64,000 nucleotides of DNA from Vibrio penaeicida (GCF_019977755.1 NZ_AP025146.1:124001-188000), one strand, 5' to 3'. Numbered from the stretch's first letter, positions 35,538-44,665 are shown. The notes: a model not told the origin generated them from the sequence alone. Numbers and translations: made by a program.

Positions 35538-36567
35538 GATTTTCATCCTCTGAATCTATTGTGTATCCCATGGTTCCAGCCGGATTCGCAATGGCATCCA
35601 TAGCATGGTTAATGAGCTTGATCGGGTTGTCTGAAATGTCTTTCGGTAGATGTTCGAACTGAGCTTGAGACACGAGGCCTCGTTCCTGCGGGAAGATCTT
35701 GTAGAACCACTCATCATCTAAAACTTTCTGCTCTAAAGAGACGGTTACCAAAGTTCTTTCGAGCGTAGAGAGGGCCATGACACCTTGAGTTATGATGTAG
35801 TGCTGATTGCCTTCAGGGACGACCATTGACAAGGTAGGCCAATGCTTGATTTGATAGTTTTTTGAGTGGTAAACATCACGCACCACCGGAATTGAAGGGT
35901 CGAGATCAACAATTCGATTGCCATTGATGTTCCTTGCGATAACCCTGATTTCCCACCCGTGACGTTTCTTTAATAGGTTCAGGGCCTTAATCATTTGATG
36001 ACAGAAAATGCATTTCCCGTCATAGAAGTAAAATATCCCAGCCTTCTTGGTAAGCTCTTTCAGAGCTAATTGGTAGTTCTTCTTCTTGTACTTAAACATC
36101 AAGCTCTTACCGTAACCATTCATTGGGATACGCATATTGTCTTGAAGAATGGGATCGTTAGCGGCAATTCGAACTTTTGTGCGCGCGAATGTTTCTGACT
36201 TATCGAGCATCATTCGTTCGGTCACAAGCAGAGCTCGGATATTTTCTTTGGTAGGGTTATCGATGGCTGCTTTTTCAATGCGCTCATAGTTTGCGGAGAA
36301 CCACGCCGTAGAAAACAACTCTGGTAATTCTTCCTCGCTTTGAGTGCTTGATGAAGATGTTGAGGGCAGGGAAGCAGTCGGCTCCTCCGATTCCTTTTCG
36401 GGCTCTTCTACTTCATCAGGGTACTCATTGTAGAAATGCCAGCCTAAGTTAGACTCGCCATGCACTTCAATTGGCTCAGGCCGGCCATCTCTTTTCACCG
36501 TTTCTTGTGAGTGAGCCAACTGCAATCCAAGTGGAAGCATTACAATAAATGGGATCAGACATCGCAT
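35527..36567 (-). CDS. traF: TraF-like thioredoxin-fold conjugation protein
   Basis: A 346-residue periplasmic protein with signal peptide, a GWHFYNEYP segment (TraF proteins start GWHFYCE...P), a Ser/Glu-rich spacer, the PTKENIRAL helix typical of TraF, and a thioredoxin-like domain with active-site CIFC in FYFYDGKCIFCHQM (about residues 180-195). F TraF itself lacks a catalytic pair, while SXT and related TraF proteins keep CxxC, as here. It begins the traF-traH-traG operon. Confidence 0.82.
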   Translation of the reverse strand: MRCLIPFIVMLPLGLQLAHSQETVKRDGRPEPIEVHGESNLGWHFYNEYPDEVEEPEKESEEPTASLPSTSSSSTQSEEELPELFSTAWFSANYERIEKAAIDNPTKENIRALLVTERMMLDKSETFARTKVRIAANDPILQDNMRIPMNGYGKSLMFKYKKKNYQLALKELTKKAGIFYFYDGKCIFCHQMIKALNLLKKRHGWEIRVIARNINGNRIVDLDPSIPVVRDVYHSKNYQIKHWPTLSMVVPEGNQHYIITQGVMALSTLERTLVTVSLEQKVLDDEWFYKIFPQERGLVSQAQFEHLPKDISDNPIKLINHAMDAIANPAGTMGYTIDSEDENHEE

Positions 36568-36591
36568 ATCCAGGTCCTTTTTAGTTCAGTA

Positions 36592-36607
36592 CCTAAAAAA
36601 GCGAACG
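36592..36607 (-). promoter_or_regulatory. Element-wide motif variant before traF
   Basis: Minus-strand CGTTCGCTTTTTTAGG, 25 bases upstream of the traF start. GCCGACAA on the same strand lies about 40 bases further up (36645-36652), too far to act as a -35 box. Confidence 0.45.
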
Positions 36608-36700
36608 TTTTTGCGTTGTTGAGCAACGATAAATTGAGGCAAAGTTGTCGGCTAAAAATCTTGGGGTAAGTTTTGTTTACCTAAATGGAGGGAACCGTAA

Positions 36701-38287
36701 ATGAAACGATTTTTAATTTTTGGAGCGATTACGCTTTTGATTGGATGTGCTAGCAGCGGATTAATTGACTATGGAAACAACGCAGAAGAGTTCTATTATT
36801 CAGAGAATTTTGACCCGTCTGTGTATCGTAAAAATGGTACTGGCACATACGAGACTGTAACGACAACAATTAACCCTAACGTCATCATGCCATTGAGCAT
36901 GAAAAAGCTAGGGCGAAACCCGAATCATTACTGGCCATTGGCCACATCAGAAATTCACAGTGATATTCGAAATCTCTTTTCAGTCCAAATTATGCATTGG
37001 TATGTGGACTTCTATGATTTCAGGCCGCCAATCAACTGGGAAAGGTCGCCGAACTATAAGCCTTTCGCCAATTACGGCTCACGCCTTAGCATTGCCGATG
37101 AGCTTAAAGTTGCGGATTCGTCTGGACCAAACAGCAGATTCGACGCGAATTCTTTTGATGATCGGACTCTACTTCTCTATCTGAAAGCCTTAGAAATGAA
37201 ATTTGAGGGTCAAAATGCCTTAATTGATTACCATGCGAACGAATGCTTTGCAGGCTTTCCACCAGCTGATAAAAAGCGTTCAGGACTGAATCTTCCTGCA
37301 TCCAATTCGACTTGTGAAGCCCTGTTTCAGTCGCTCAAAAAGTATATCCCCGTGGTAACTGGTCAGTTTAATGAACCAACATTAGACAATATTACTTTCG
37401 GCCCAGTATATGCGGATTTTAAACTGGTGAATGGACTTGATGAGTTTTCGCAGATCAAAGCGTTCTTTGAAGACAGCCGCGTGAGTGATTCTGACAAGAA
37501 ACAACTAGCAAAGCGATACCTTGAACAGCTAAGCCCAAACGCAGCAATCAACTATAAGTCGTTCAGTAAAACTGGGTTTTCACCTGTTCGTCTTGGCAGT
37601 GACAACTTTACCTATGTTGTCAGCACGAACCCTAAGTATCTGTATGACAGTGACCCTGCACGAGTGCTGCACTTTAATTACTTTGATACCGCAGTCTCCC
37701 ATGACTTTCTTCAATACGCGTTACTTGGGTTAGAAAAAGTCTCTCCGGTTCGTTACAGCAATCATTACAATCTCTTTTACGCCAATATGTTGGGTGGAAC
37801 TCAGTACCACACTGTCGCTCCGCAGTACCCTGATACAATGTACGCTCGCAATATATACCCATCACCACTCATTACGTGCTTACATAATCGTAGGGACCAA
37901 TCGGTGAGTCTTCCTAAAGTGTCACGAATGACCTATTACTGCGAACGTAACGACCCGACCGCATGGGAATTGATACCTGACCCATATAACAAACCATTAC
38001 CGGAAGTGGTGGATAAATCAGAGCACATCACTGGATTAACCGTTCACCTCAATACGAGGCTTAGCCAACCACGTCCTGAAGACAATTTCGCGACTACGTT
38101 TTACAAGGTCAATTCAAGTGCGCCTAATGGTGTAAAGAAAGCTTTGATTGAAAGACAAATCCCTAATGCATTTGTCGGTCGCGTGATTCAAGTAGATGGG
38201 ACAGTTTATGGATACGTGCACCATCAAGGTACGGCTTACTACATTACTCTTGATGAGCTTACCCAGTTTTTAATGGGGTACATCTAA
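36701..38287 (+). CDS. Predicted lipoprotein, 528 aa
   Basis: Signal peptide with lipobox LIGC (Cys16). The large periplasmic part contains several cysteines (ECFAGFPPADKKRSG, NSTCEALF, LITCLH, TYYCER) and aromatic-rich segments; no known domain is recognised. GGAGGGAACC precedes the ATG. It diverges from traF across a shared region that contains a TTGTCGGCTAAAAA box, also found before the helicase gene at 42878. A role at the mating junction is possible but only by position. Confidence 0.6.
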   Translation: MKRFLIFGAITLLIGCASSGLIDYGNNAEEFYYSENFDPSVYRKNGTGTYETVTTTINPNVIMPLSMKKLGRNPNHYWPLATSEIHSDIRNLFSVQIMHWYVDFYDFRPPINWERSPNYKPFANYGSRLSIADELKVADSSGPNSRFDANSFDDRTLLLYLKALEMKFEGQNALIDYHANECFAGFPPADKKRSGLNLPASNSTCEALFQSLKKYIPVVTGQFNEPTLDNITFGPVYADFKLVNGLDEFSQIKAFFEDSRVSDSDKKQLAKRYLEQLSPNAAINYKSFSKTGFSPVRLGSDNFTYVVSTNPKYLYDSDPARVLHFNYFDTAVSHDFLQYALLGLEKVSPVRYSNHYNLFYANMLGGTQYHTVAPQYPDTMYARNIYPSPLITCLHNRRDQSVSLPKVSRMTYYCERNDPTAWELIPDPYNKPLPEVVDKSEHITGLTVHLNTRLSQPRPEDNFATTFYKVNSSAPNGVKKALIERQIPNAFVGRVIQVDGTVYGYVHHQGTAYYITLDELTQFLMGYI

Positions 38288-38318
38288 GCAAATATTCTTC
38301 ATCGTTGCTGAAAAACAG

Positions 38319-38332
38319 TTTTCGCTTTTGTA
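38319..38332 (+). promoter_or_regulatory. Element-wide motif before the ParM-like gene
   Basis: TTTTCGCTTTTGTA, preceded by AAAAACAG; the start codon is 33 bases downstream. Confidence 0.6.
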
Positions 38333-38364
38333 GGGGAAGACAACAGAACTGAGGAAAGTAAACT

Positions 38365-39408
38365 ATGAAGATTGCTCAAGATATTGGCAGCGGATTGACT
38401 AAATATACGACTGGCAAACTAAAGGGGTTCTTCCCATCCCTTGTTGGATGCGTTGATGAAGTTGATACTGTAAGTAGCACGCTTGGGCTTCATCCAGCAC
38501 ACGCCTTTCGTTACAAAGAAAAGATCTACCTAACTGGTGATGTGGCCGGGGCAAAGGTTGATCATAAAGCGCTGCTGAACACTCAAACGGATGATTTTGC
38601 CTTAACCGATGGTAATCTAGTTTTAGTGTTGAGCAGCATTCTTGCAGCGTGTCTTGATAATAAAAACAATGAATTTGGAAGCTCTGTAGAAGAAAAGATT
38701 CGAGCATTATCAAGCCTAGACGAGCCATTAAAAATCAGCACCTGCCTGGGCTTGCCTATTGCCAAATTTGCTGACAATCAAAATGCCTACAACAAAAAGA
38801 TCAAAGGCGTACACACCGTACACCTACTAACTGGTGAAGAGATTCAATTCGATATCCAGGACATTCTTGTACTCCCTCAATGCGCTGCAACCATCTACAC
38901 ATTACAAGCTATGAGCCCAAAGATTGATTGGTCTAAACGCCACGTGGGATTGATTGACGTTGGTACCCACACTTTGGGGTTAGCTTGCTTCTTTTCAGGT
39001 AACTTCGTGCCAGACGAGTCCGACGGATTCTCTCATGCCGGTATGTACCACATGGCGACGAAGACTCGACAATCACTTGAGACATTTACTCATTCTCCTC
39101 TACGAATCGATCGCATTCTAAACGGATTTAGAATGGGCGAAATGATGCTCAACGGTAATAACGTAGATCTGGTTAATTTTGTTGAAAGTCTCGACCCATT
39201 ACGTGAAGACGTTAAGAAGTACCTCACTGATGTCTGGAACCTTGGCGGTGACCGAGAGGTTGTCATTGTTGGCGGCGGTTCATCATACTTCGCTCCTGCG
39301 ATTAAGAAGATGATTCCTCATGCGATTTTGCTTGAGCCTGACTTAAATAAAAACATTTTTGCGGTAGTCGATGGTATGTATCAACACTTCGAGGCTTCGC
39401 ATGGCTAG
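38365..39408 (+). CDS. ParM-like actin-family ATPase
   Basis: A 347-residue actin-fold protein of the plasmid-segregation (ParM/StbA/Alp) type. The phosphate-1 motif DIGSGLTKYT (6-15), phosphate-2 LIDVGTHTLGLACF (about 195-208) and adenosine motif VVIVGGGSSYF (about 299-309) are all present. ParM filaments push replicated plasmids apart. GAGGAAAG precedes the ATG, 33 bases from an element-type promoter motif. It overlaps a small downstream gene by 8 bases, as expected for an adaptor such as ParR. The presence of partition genes suggests the element exists, at least at times, as a plasmid. Confidence 0.8.
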   Translation: MKIAQDIGSGLTKYTTGKLKGFFPSLVGCVDEVDTVSSTLGLHPAHAFRYKEKIYLTGDVAGAKVDHKALLNTQTDDFALTDGNLVLVLSSILAACLDNKNNEFGSSVEEKIRALSSLDEPLKISTCLGLPIAKFADNQNAYNKKIKGVHTVHLLTGEEIQFDIQDILVLPQCAATIYTLQAMSPKIDWSKRHVGLIDVGTHTLGLACFFSGNFVPDESDGFSHAGMYHMATKTRQSLETFTHSPLRIDRILNGFRMGEMMLNGNNVDLVNFVESLDPLREDVKKYLTDVWNLGGDREVVIVGGGSSYFAPAIKKMIPHAILLEPDLNKNIFAVVDGMYQHFEASHG

Positions 39409-39796
39409 ATCAAGAAACAATGTCATGAAAATTGATATAGGTGGTCAGCAAGACGTCATGAGCGACGCCGAAGCAGATTTAATTAATGCAATGACGATGA
39501 CAGATCGTGCTCACTTTACTCTGATTGGAATGAGGCTTCGAAAGTTTTGTGAGAAGTCGCAGATAAACTATAAGGAATTGGAATTCTTAGTCAGCTTAAG
39601 TGGCGATTTAGATGAGAAGGCAAGGAATCAGTTGAATCAGGCAGTAAAGGCTTGCATCGTTTCAGCCCTGTCACTTGACGCTAATTCAGCAGATTCGAGC
39701 CATATTGAGCAACCGAAAGTAATCACGGAAATTGAAGAGATAGTTGAATCCGACCAAAACGACAGGCCAACCACCTCTCCTAAATTCTCAATCTAA
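39401..39796 (+). CDS. Probable ParM-partner protein, 131 aa
   Basis: Translationally coupled to the actin gene by an 8-base overlap. Beginning MARSRNNVMKIDIGG, it has a basic N-terminus, a helical middle (about 25-95) and an acidic tail, and lacks other known motifs. ParR/StbB adaptors are small DNA-binding proteins encoded directly after parM, so this is the natural candidate, but no ribbon-helix-helix pattern is obvious. An internal ATG at 39425 is an alternative start. Confidence 0.5.
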   Translation: MARSRNNVMKIDIGGQQDVMSDAEADLINAMTMTDRAHFTLIGMRLRKFCEKSQINYKELEFLVSLSGDLDEKARNQLNQAVKACIVSALSLDANSADSSHIEQPKVITEIEEIVESDQNDRPTTSPKFSI

Positions 39797-40383
39797 GAGT
39801 ATCTGAACGCGCCTTTATCTACTAAATACCGACTGTCCACATTGACCTTTGATAGCTGTCTAATATGGCGGTCGGTACCGCACACTGGAAAATACACATC
39901 ACTCAAGACAAAACACTTAACCGTCTCAGAACGGTGAAGTGGGTCTTCATCTTCTAGCTTACTGATGACCATGACCGTTGCTGTTCCATACTTAGAAACC
40001 AAATCATAAATGCCACCTAGCTTTACTCGGCTATGACCATTGCTGTTGCACGACCATCGGTATTCAATAGGAACAGTCATTCCATCTTCTTCGTTGACTG
40101 TTATACAGTTATTGAATCGGGCTACAAATAGAGCAATCATTTTCCCAACAGAAAAGTTCGGCGCTTCCTGAAATGGCTCATCGAAAGACATGTATTTGCC
40201 GCTATCTCTGATGCATTGAATAACTGCTATTTCCGAGTCCATAAGGTAGCGGTCTTCAAATTGGTCAACTAACTCCGCTGGCACTGGCAACTCACAATTA
40301 ATCGTCTTATCAGGGGTAACCAGATAGGTAAGGTCTTCTTTTCGCTCTAAAGTGCAGTGATCAAGTGCCAAGTTTGAAATCAT
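39793..40383 (-). CDS. Hypothetical 196-aa protein
   Basis: Soluble protein beginning MISNLALDHCTLERKEDLTYL. It is convergent with, and overlaps by four bases, the ParM-partner gene. No domain recognised. Expressed from a GGGACAAAAT-type promoter like that at 29971, so the two may be co-regulated. Confidence 0.55.
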   Translation of the reverse strand: MISNLALDHCTLERKEDLTYLVTPDKTINCELPVPAELVDQFEDRYLMDSEIAVIQCIRDSGKYMSFDEPFQEAPNFSVGKMIALFVARFNNCITVNEEDGMTVPIEYRWSCNSNGHSRVKLGGIYDLVSKYGTATVMVISKLEDEDPLHRSETVKCFVLSDVYFPVCGTDRHIRQLSKVNVDSRYLVDKGAFRYS

Positions 40384-40410
40384 ACTATTTTACTCATTGT
40401 GGTGGGTTCT

Positions 40411-40446
40411 ATTGTATTCGAGTGAAATGGTTGATTTTGTCCCAAA
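40411..40446 (-). promoter_or_regulatory. Variant promoter with GGGACAAAAT box, second copy
   Basis: Minus strand TTGGGACAAAATC, then ATTTCACTCGAATA with the same 12-base spacing as the copy at 29971. It lies about 30 bases before the 196-aa gene. Confidence 0.35.
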
Positions 40447-40569
40447 AAATACAAGGCACGATTTAGGTCATTGAATTTATAGCAATTAATAATCAACATT
40501 CTCGTCAGAAATTCAAAATTCAGACATAAAAACAACATTCAGATAAAGAGACACTGAAACACCACAAAT

Positions 40570-40597
40570 AAAAAAAGCAGCTCCCGACAGCTGCTTT
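40570..40597 (-). terminator. Terminator of the traL operon
   Basis: AAAGCAGCT/AGCTGCTTT stem with a six-base loop, followed on the minus strand by seven T residues. It lies 29 bases beyond the traL stop. Confidence 0.85.
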
Positions 40598-40625
40598 GAA
40601 CTTCAATCAATTCACGAGCGTATGA

Positions 40626-40907
40626 CTAAACCATCCAATCTCGCTTGTAATTGAAGTCGAGCCAAAATCCCTTAAATGGCATTAGCCCGTAAAAGTGCAT
40701 AAAGTGGAGCAACAATCCGCGCGCTTGCCCCTGCTTGAATCGGCCAAATAAGTAAGCCGAACCAAACCCGATGATCGACATAGTTATGAGCTGCTTAGTA
40801 AGAATCCCAAATGAGATGAGCAACAACACGATTAATGCTTCATCAATTTCCCATAAGGCAATCTGAGGCAGTTCATCAACGTATCGAGGAATGATCACTG
40901 GTTCCAT
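40626..40907 (-). CDS. traL: TraL-like pilus assembly protein
   Basis: A 93-residue inner-membrane protein. It has the TraL signature IPRYVDELPQIALWEIDEAL at the N-terminus, two hydrophobic helices (about 25-60), and a C-terminal GLMPFKGFWLD segment that matches the LPSWLFGLKA region of F TraL in position. TraL is a small essential component of F-type T4SS. It is the last gene of a minus-strand operon with a lipoprotein, a transglycosylase and a membrane protein. Confidence 0.78.
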   Translation of the reverse strand: MEPVIIPRYVDELPQIALWEIDEALIVLLLISFGILTKQLITMSIIGFGSAYLFGRFKQGQARGLLLHFMHFYGLMPFKGFWLDFNYKRDWMV

Positions 40908-40916
40908 TTTCTACTC

Positions 40917-41534
40917 CTATTTATCTAAGGTATTACCACACACGACCGATGCCTTAGAGCAAGCAATCAGTTCTGGAAACGCTTCACAAGTTTCAGATAA
41001 CTTCTCGTTGCCCTCACAGAATGGATGCGAGCCAGCATCTTTCTCACACTCTAAGGTTAAGTCCTGCTTGATCTCACAGGTGTCCGATTTGCAGCTGTAG
41101 CGCTCAACAAATGCGTCATTACAAAAAGTACCGCTACAGACTTTCACTTCACCTATAACGCTTCCTGCGTCATTCACAATCGGGCGACATTCATTCCCTT
41201 CAACTAGCTCTGTATCCCCATCAACAAACAGTTCTCCAGTGCTAGGCTCAAGTATTCCTACAAGGCTTTTCGCCTCATCAAGTGAGATAGAGTTAGCTTC
41301 ACCTTTCCAAATAACATATTGTTTTGTGGTTTCGATGATCACGAAATCACTATCAGCCGATACGTCCTTCATAATGATTTCAGGGCGTTCTCGCTGATAA
41401 GGACTGTTTGGATACGGAATAAAATTCTCCGTTAATAGCGAGCTATTCAGCTCCCGTTCGATTGAATTAGAGCCTGTTGAGCAACCAGTTATAGTGCCAA
41501 CAATGGCCAGTAGAAATACGGATAGATATCTCAT
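40917..41534 (-). CDS. Cys-rich lipoprotein, possibly TraV-like
   Basis: A 205-residue lipoprotein with lipobox TGC (Cys18), then eleven or so cysteines in the C-terminal half (NECRP, KVCSGTFCND, YSCKSDTCE, LECE and others). In F-type systems TraV is the small Cys-containing lipoprotein of the core complex and lies near traL. The length fits, but sequence resemblance to TraV is not evident. Nine bases separate it from traL. Confidence 0.5.
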   Translation of the reverse strand: MRYLSVFLLAIVGTITGCSTGSNSIERELNSSLLTENFIPYPNSPYQRERPEIIMKDVSADSDFVIIETTKQYVIWKGEANSISLDEAKSLVGILEPSTGELFVDGDTELVEGNECRPIVNDAGSVIGEVKVCSGTFCNDAFVERYSCKSDTCEIKQDLTLECEKDAGSHPFCEGNEKLSETCEAFPELIACSKASVVCGNTLDK

Positions 41535-41544
41535 GAGTCATTCC

Positions 41545-42357
41545 TTAGTTTTTGATGATTGATATAGTGCGTTTTTCTTTCATAACGGGGCTGTCATACT
41601 GCTGGTAATGCTTCTTCAATAAATCTAAGGAAGACAACTCTTTATCGAGGCTCCTGTAGTTCATTGCGACAGTGCTCTTTTTGACAGGTCGTTTGGAAGG
41701 GGTGAACGAAAATCGCGATGGTTTACCTGTTACCCATGAGGCAAACTTTCGACCATATTTATGTGAAAGCTCCATAACTTGTTGGCTGTATAACAAACCT
41801 TTATCGTTTACTTTTCCGCGTCGATAGCAAGACAAGGTGCCTTTAAGGGTCTTAAATCGTTTTTTGCAGTCTAAAAGGACTCCTGCTGCAGCTTCTGAGT
41901 TTATTTTTGGGTCATATAAATCAACCGGCTTATCGGCTCGCCACCGGTTGTATCGATAAGATATTTGAAATAGCCCGATACCCAGATTTGTATGGCCATC
42001 GTCAATTAAGCTTTCAAGCTTTTGGACTTTCTCATTGTCATTTAAACGGAAAAGCCCGACATGCTTCTTTTGGCCAACTTTGACGTCCTTACCGATGGCT
42101 AAAGCGTTTGGAGTAGGGGTAAAAGACTTGGTTTTTCGGTCATAGTTCCCTGATTCTCGTAGTGCTAATCCATACAGAACTTCAATAGGGATCCCCGTCT
42201 TTTGAGACATCTCAATCCAATCACTTGAACTGAGGCCTGATAACATTCGTTGCTTTTTGGGATCTTCAATTGGGGCATTGCTTGGACTACTTAGTGCTCC
42301 AAAACTGATCAGGCCGCATAACATTGCAGTCAAATGGACAAGTCTTACATTAGCCAT
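41545..42357 (-). CDS. Lytic transglycosylase (SLT domain)
   Basis: A 270-residue periplasmic protein with a signal peptide. The SLT-type catalytic glutamate appears in LYGLALRESGNYD, followed by LGIGLFQISYRYN and, later, AAAGVLLDCKKRF. Such enzymes open the peptidoglycan for T4SS assembly. It is encoded in the traL operon with 8-base overlap to the upstream membrane gene, supporting a conjugation role. Confidence 0.78.
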   Translation of the reverse strand: MANVRLVHLTAMLCGLISFGALSSPSNAPIEDPKKQRMLSGLSSSDWIEMSQKTGIPIEVLYGLALRESGNYDRKTKSFTPTPNALAIGKDVKVGQKKHVGLFRLNDNEKVQKLESLIDDGHTNLGIGLFQISYRYNRWRADKPVDLYDPKINSEAAAGVLLDCKKRFKTLKGTLSCYRRGKVNDKGLLYSQQVMELSHKYGRKFASWVTGKPSRFSFTPSKRPVKKSTVAMNYRSLDKELSSLDLLKKHYQQYDSPVMKEKRTISIIKN

Positions 42358-42775
42358 GCTCTTCTACCTTTTTACTGTACGAGTGAAATACAAGGGCAAG
42401 AAAACCACCGCATATAAATAGCGTCATGCCAGTACCGATTAGTGAACCGATTAGATAGGGAACTAACGCATGACCAATCAGAATTTCAGCCATGCCTTGG
42501 GAGTAGTTCACTTTCAACAGCGGGTCATGCACTTCAAAGCTCATGTAGGACGGATCCAAGAAGAAGCCTGATAGCAAACTGTTAAGGAAGCCAACCCATG
42601 CCGGGCTAGTCAGTACCTCAATGTCAAAGAACTGATGAAAGTTGTTTTCGGTGTCGATTTCACTTTTGACTAGGTAGAAGTCAGCTAAACTCGAATTCGT
42701 GTTCCACATCCCGTACGCAACAACCAAAATCGCTAGATATATCCAAAACCACCTTTGGAGATAGTTTGTGTCCAT
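42350..42775 (-). CDS. Hypothetical membrane protein, 141 aa
   Basis: Two or three membrane helices (about 9-25, 57-72 and 105-130), beginning MDTNYLQRWFWIYLAILVV. It heads the transglycosylase-lipoprotein-traL operon and overlaps the next gene by 8 bases. Probably a transfer-associated membrane protein; family not recognised. Confidence 0.6.
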   Translation of the reverse strand: MDTNYLQRWFWIYLAILVVAYGMWNTNSSLADFYLVKSEIDTENNFHQFFDIEVLTSPAWVGFLNSLLSGFFLDPSYMSFEVHDPLLKVNYSQGMAEILIGHALVPYLIGSLIGTGMTLFICGGFLALVFHSYSKKVEEHG

Positions 42776-42803
42776 AAAACATTCCTCTTTTTTCTCTTAG
42801 CAC

Positions 42804-42836
42804 TACAAGCGAAATACTTATTTGCTTGTCGGCTAA
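42804..42836 (-). promoter_or_regulatory. Divergent promoter: CCGACA box plus TTTCGCTTGTA
   Basis: On the minus strand TTTCGCTTGTA (42804-42814) follows AGCCGACAAGC (42824-42834). CCGACA could be a -35 box, with 18 bases to TTGTAG as a -10. Read on the plus strand the same box gives TTGTCGGCTAAAAA, also found before the gene at 36701. Confidence 0.55.
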
Positions 42837-42877
42837 AAAAAATGAGCGATAACTGAATCAAATATCGGAGGACCAAA

Positions 42878-44608
42878 ATGAAGAAATTGCTACTAGGTGG
42901 ACCTGGTTCGGGGAAAACAACGCATTTGGTTAATGCAACGGTTCAAGCTAAGTCGAACCAACAGAAATGTTTGTTTTTGAGCTATAACGTTCGAAATGTT
43001 TTAGCAGCACAACAAAGAGCAGGGCTATCACAGAAAGATTGTCGAAGCATTTACGCACTTACACTTGCGATCTACAGAGATATTGCAATCGCACGACATA
43101 TGCCAGTAAGAGAACTCATTGATGAAGGGGTATGCCGTTTTCTAGCGCGAAAAGCCATCGTTGAGGCGAAAAAGCATATTTTCCTAAATAACGTTCGAGC
43201 TAATATGCGCATGGCTCAAGAATTAGTTGAGCTAACAGAGCGCTACATACACAAGACAAATGAAATCCCAGTCGATACCGATACCATCATTGCTAACGCA
43301 AAGGCTTGCGGCTTAAATGACCGTTACGGATATGAATTGTATAAGGTATTACCGACGTACATGGAAACAGTTAGGCGTGAAGGCGCAATTTTGTTCTGCG
43401 AAATGCTTTGCATTGTTGTACAGACTCATAAGCGATACCCAACATTTATTGAGCGTATCACCTCAGAGGTTTCTCTAGTGATGGTCGATGAAATACAAGA
43501 TCTGACTTCCCTTGAGTTTGAATTGATAAAAGGGATCATAAATTCAGTATCTAGCGATATCATATTGGCTGGTGATTTCAATCAATGCGTAACCCAATAT
43601 CGAGGTGCAAATCCCAACCAACTATTTGAAAGCATTACAGAACTAGGCTTTGAGGTTGAACAGCTAACTAGCAGCTATAGATTTGGTTCTCATATTGGTC
43701 ATTTTGCCTCTGTTTACCAACAGCACAGACATAGTGTTTGTTGTCAGAGTGACCGTTATACGCGATTGAACATTCTTCATGAAGGCGTCAAACTGAAAGA
43801 GACAAGTCGTAGTAACTCTAAAGCCTTGCTTGCTCGCACAAAAGAGCAAAGCCTTGTATATCAATTTTGGCTTGAATCCCAAGGTATGAATGTAATCGTT
43901 AATGATGGCTACTACTGGAAAGAGTCTCAGGTATTCCAAGCGCTGTTAGGCTGGGCTGTGATGGTAACAGACTTTGATGTTGACCAACTACCTTACTTGA
44001 AGGCGAAATCAATGATTCGGACATTGCTGTATTACCCTTACCGCAGTGCTAACGATGAAGTCATCAATGTCTTAACCAATGAAGATCCAAAGACAGCATT
44101 CAACGGTTTGACAGCGGCCTCGGAGCTCGGAGCGAGTTCATTAGGTGGTTTACCTTACTTCCTCTTAAAAGCCAAAAGTCAGTTACAACCAAATTGCACC
44201 TTTCACGAGTTTTTATCGGTCATCATGAAAAATCAGCATTTCCATGTTGAAGTAAACGCGCGCCGTAAATCATACTCACCTCTTGCTCACCTACATACCC
44301 TAATGGAAGGTTCAGACTTTAAGCTCACGGATTTTATTTCTCTCATGGCTGCTTTGACCATTAATCCAAATGCTCAGCAAGTGGAAGTCATGACTTTACA
44401 TAGCAGCAAAGGGTTGGAGTTCGATGATGTGATACTCGCTGGTCTTCACAAGTCATGCATACCTCTACCTACTGATACGATTGAGGAGGCAGAATCACTG
44501 TTCTATGTGGGAATGACCAGAGCAAAACATAACTTAACCCTCATCGTACCGAAGCAAGGCTGTACACCATTAATTCAGAAGATGATTAAGGTTGGAAAGA
44601 TAGCCTAA
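42878..44608 (+). CDS. UvrD/Rep-like superfamily 1 helicase
   Basis: A compact 576-residue SF1 helicase. Motif I is GGPGSGKTT (7-15), motif II VMVDEIQDL, motif III LAGDFNQCVTQYRG, motif IV SSYRFG, motif V TLHSSKGLEFDDV and motif VI FYVGMTRAKHNL. It is shorter than UvrD or Rep (about 720 residues), lacking much of the 2B region. Likely roles are DNA unwinding during element replication or repair. CGGAGGACC precedes the ATG. Confidence 0.83.
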   Translation: MKKLLLGGPGSGKTTHLVNATVQAKSNQQKCLFLSYNVRNVLAAQQRAGLSQKDCRSIYALTLAIYRDIAIARHMPVRELIDEGVCRFLARKAIVEAKKHIFLNNVRANMRMAQELVELTERYIHKTNEIPVDTDTIIANAKACGLNDRYGYELYKVLPTYMETVRREGAILFCEMLCIVVQTHKRYPTFIERITSEVSLVMVDEIQDLTSLEFELIKGIINSVSSDIILAGDFNQCVTQYRGANPNQLFESITELGFEVEQLTSSYRFGSHIGHFASVYQQHRHSVCCQSDRYTRLNILHEGVKLKETSRSNSKALLARTKEQSLVYQFWLESQGMNVIVNDGYYWKESQVFQALLGWAVMVTDFDVDQLPYLKAKSMIRTLLYYPYRSANDEVINVLTNEDPKTAFNGLTAASELGASSLGGLPYFLLKAKSQLQPNCTFHEFLSVIMKNQHFHVEVNARRKSYSPLAHLHTLMEGSDFKLTDFISLMAALTINPNAQQVEVMTLHSSKGLEFDDVILAGLHKSCIPLPTDTIEEAESLFYVGMTRAKHNLTLIVPKQGCTPLIQKMIKVGKIA

Positions 44609-44620
44609 TCGCAAAACTCC

Positions 44621-44632
44621 TTTTCGCTTGTA
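44621..44632 (+). promoter_or_regulatory. Element-wide motif (TTTTCGCTTGTA)
   Basis: TTTTCGCTTGTA, preceded by AAAACTCC, 33 bases upstream of the ATG at 44666. Starts 12 bases after the helicase stop codon, giving the downstream operon its own promoter. Confidence 0.62.
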
Positions 44633-44665
44633 TTGAGTACATTACAGCAAAAGGAGTTAGAGATT

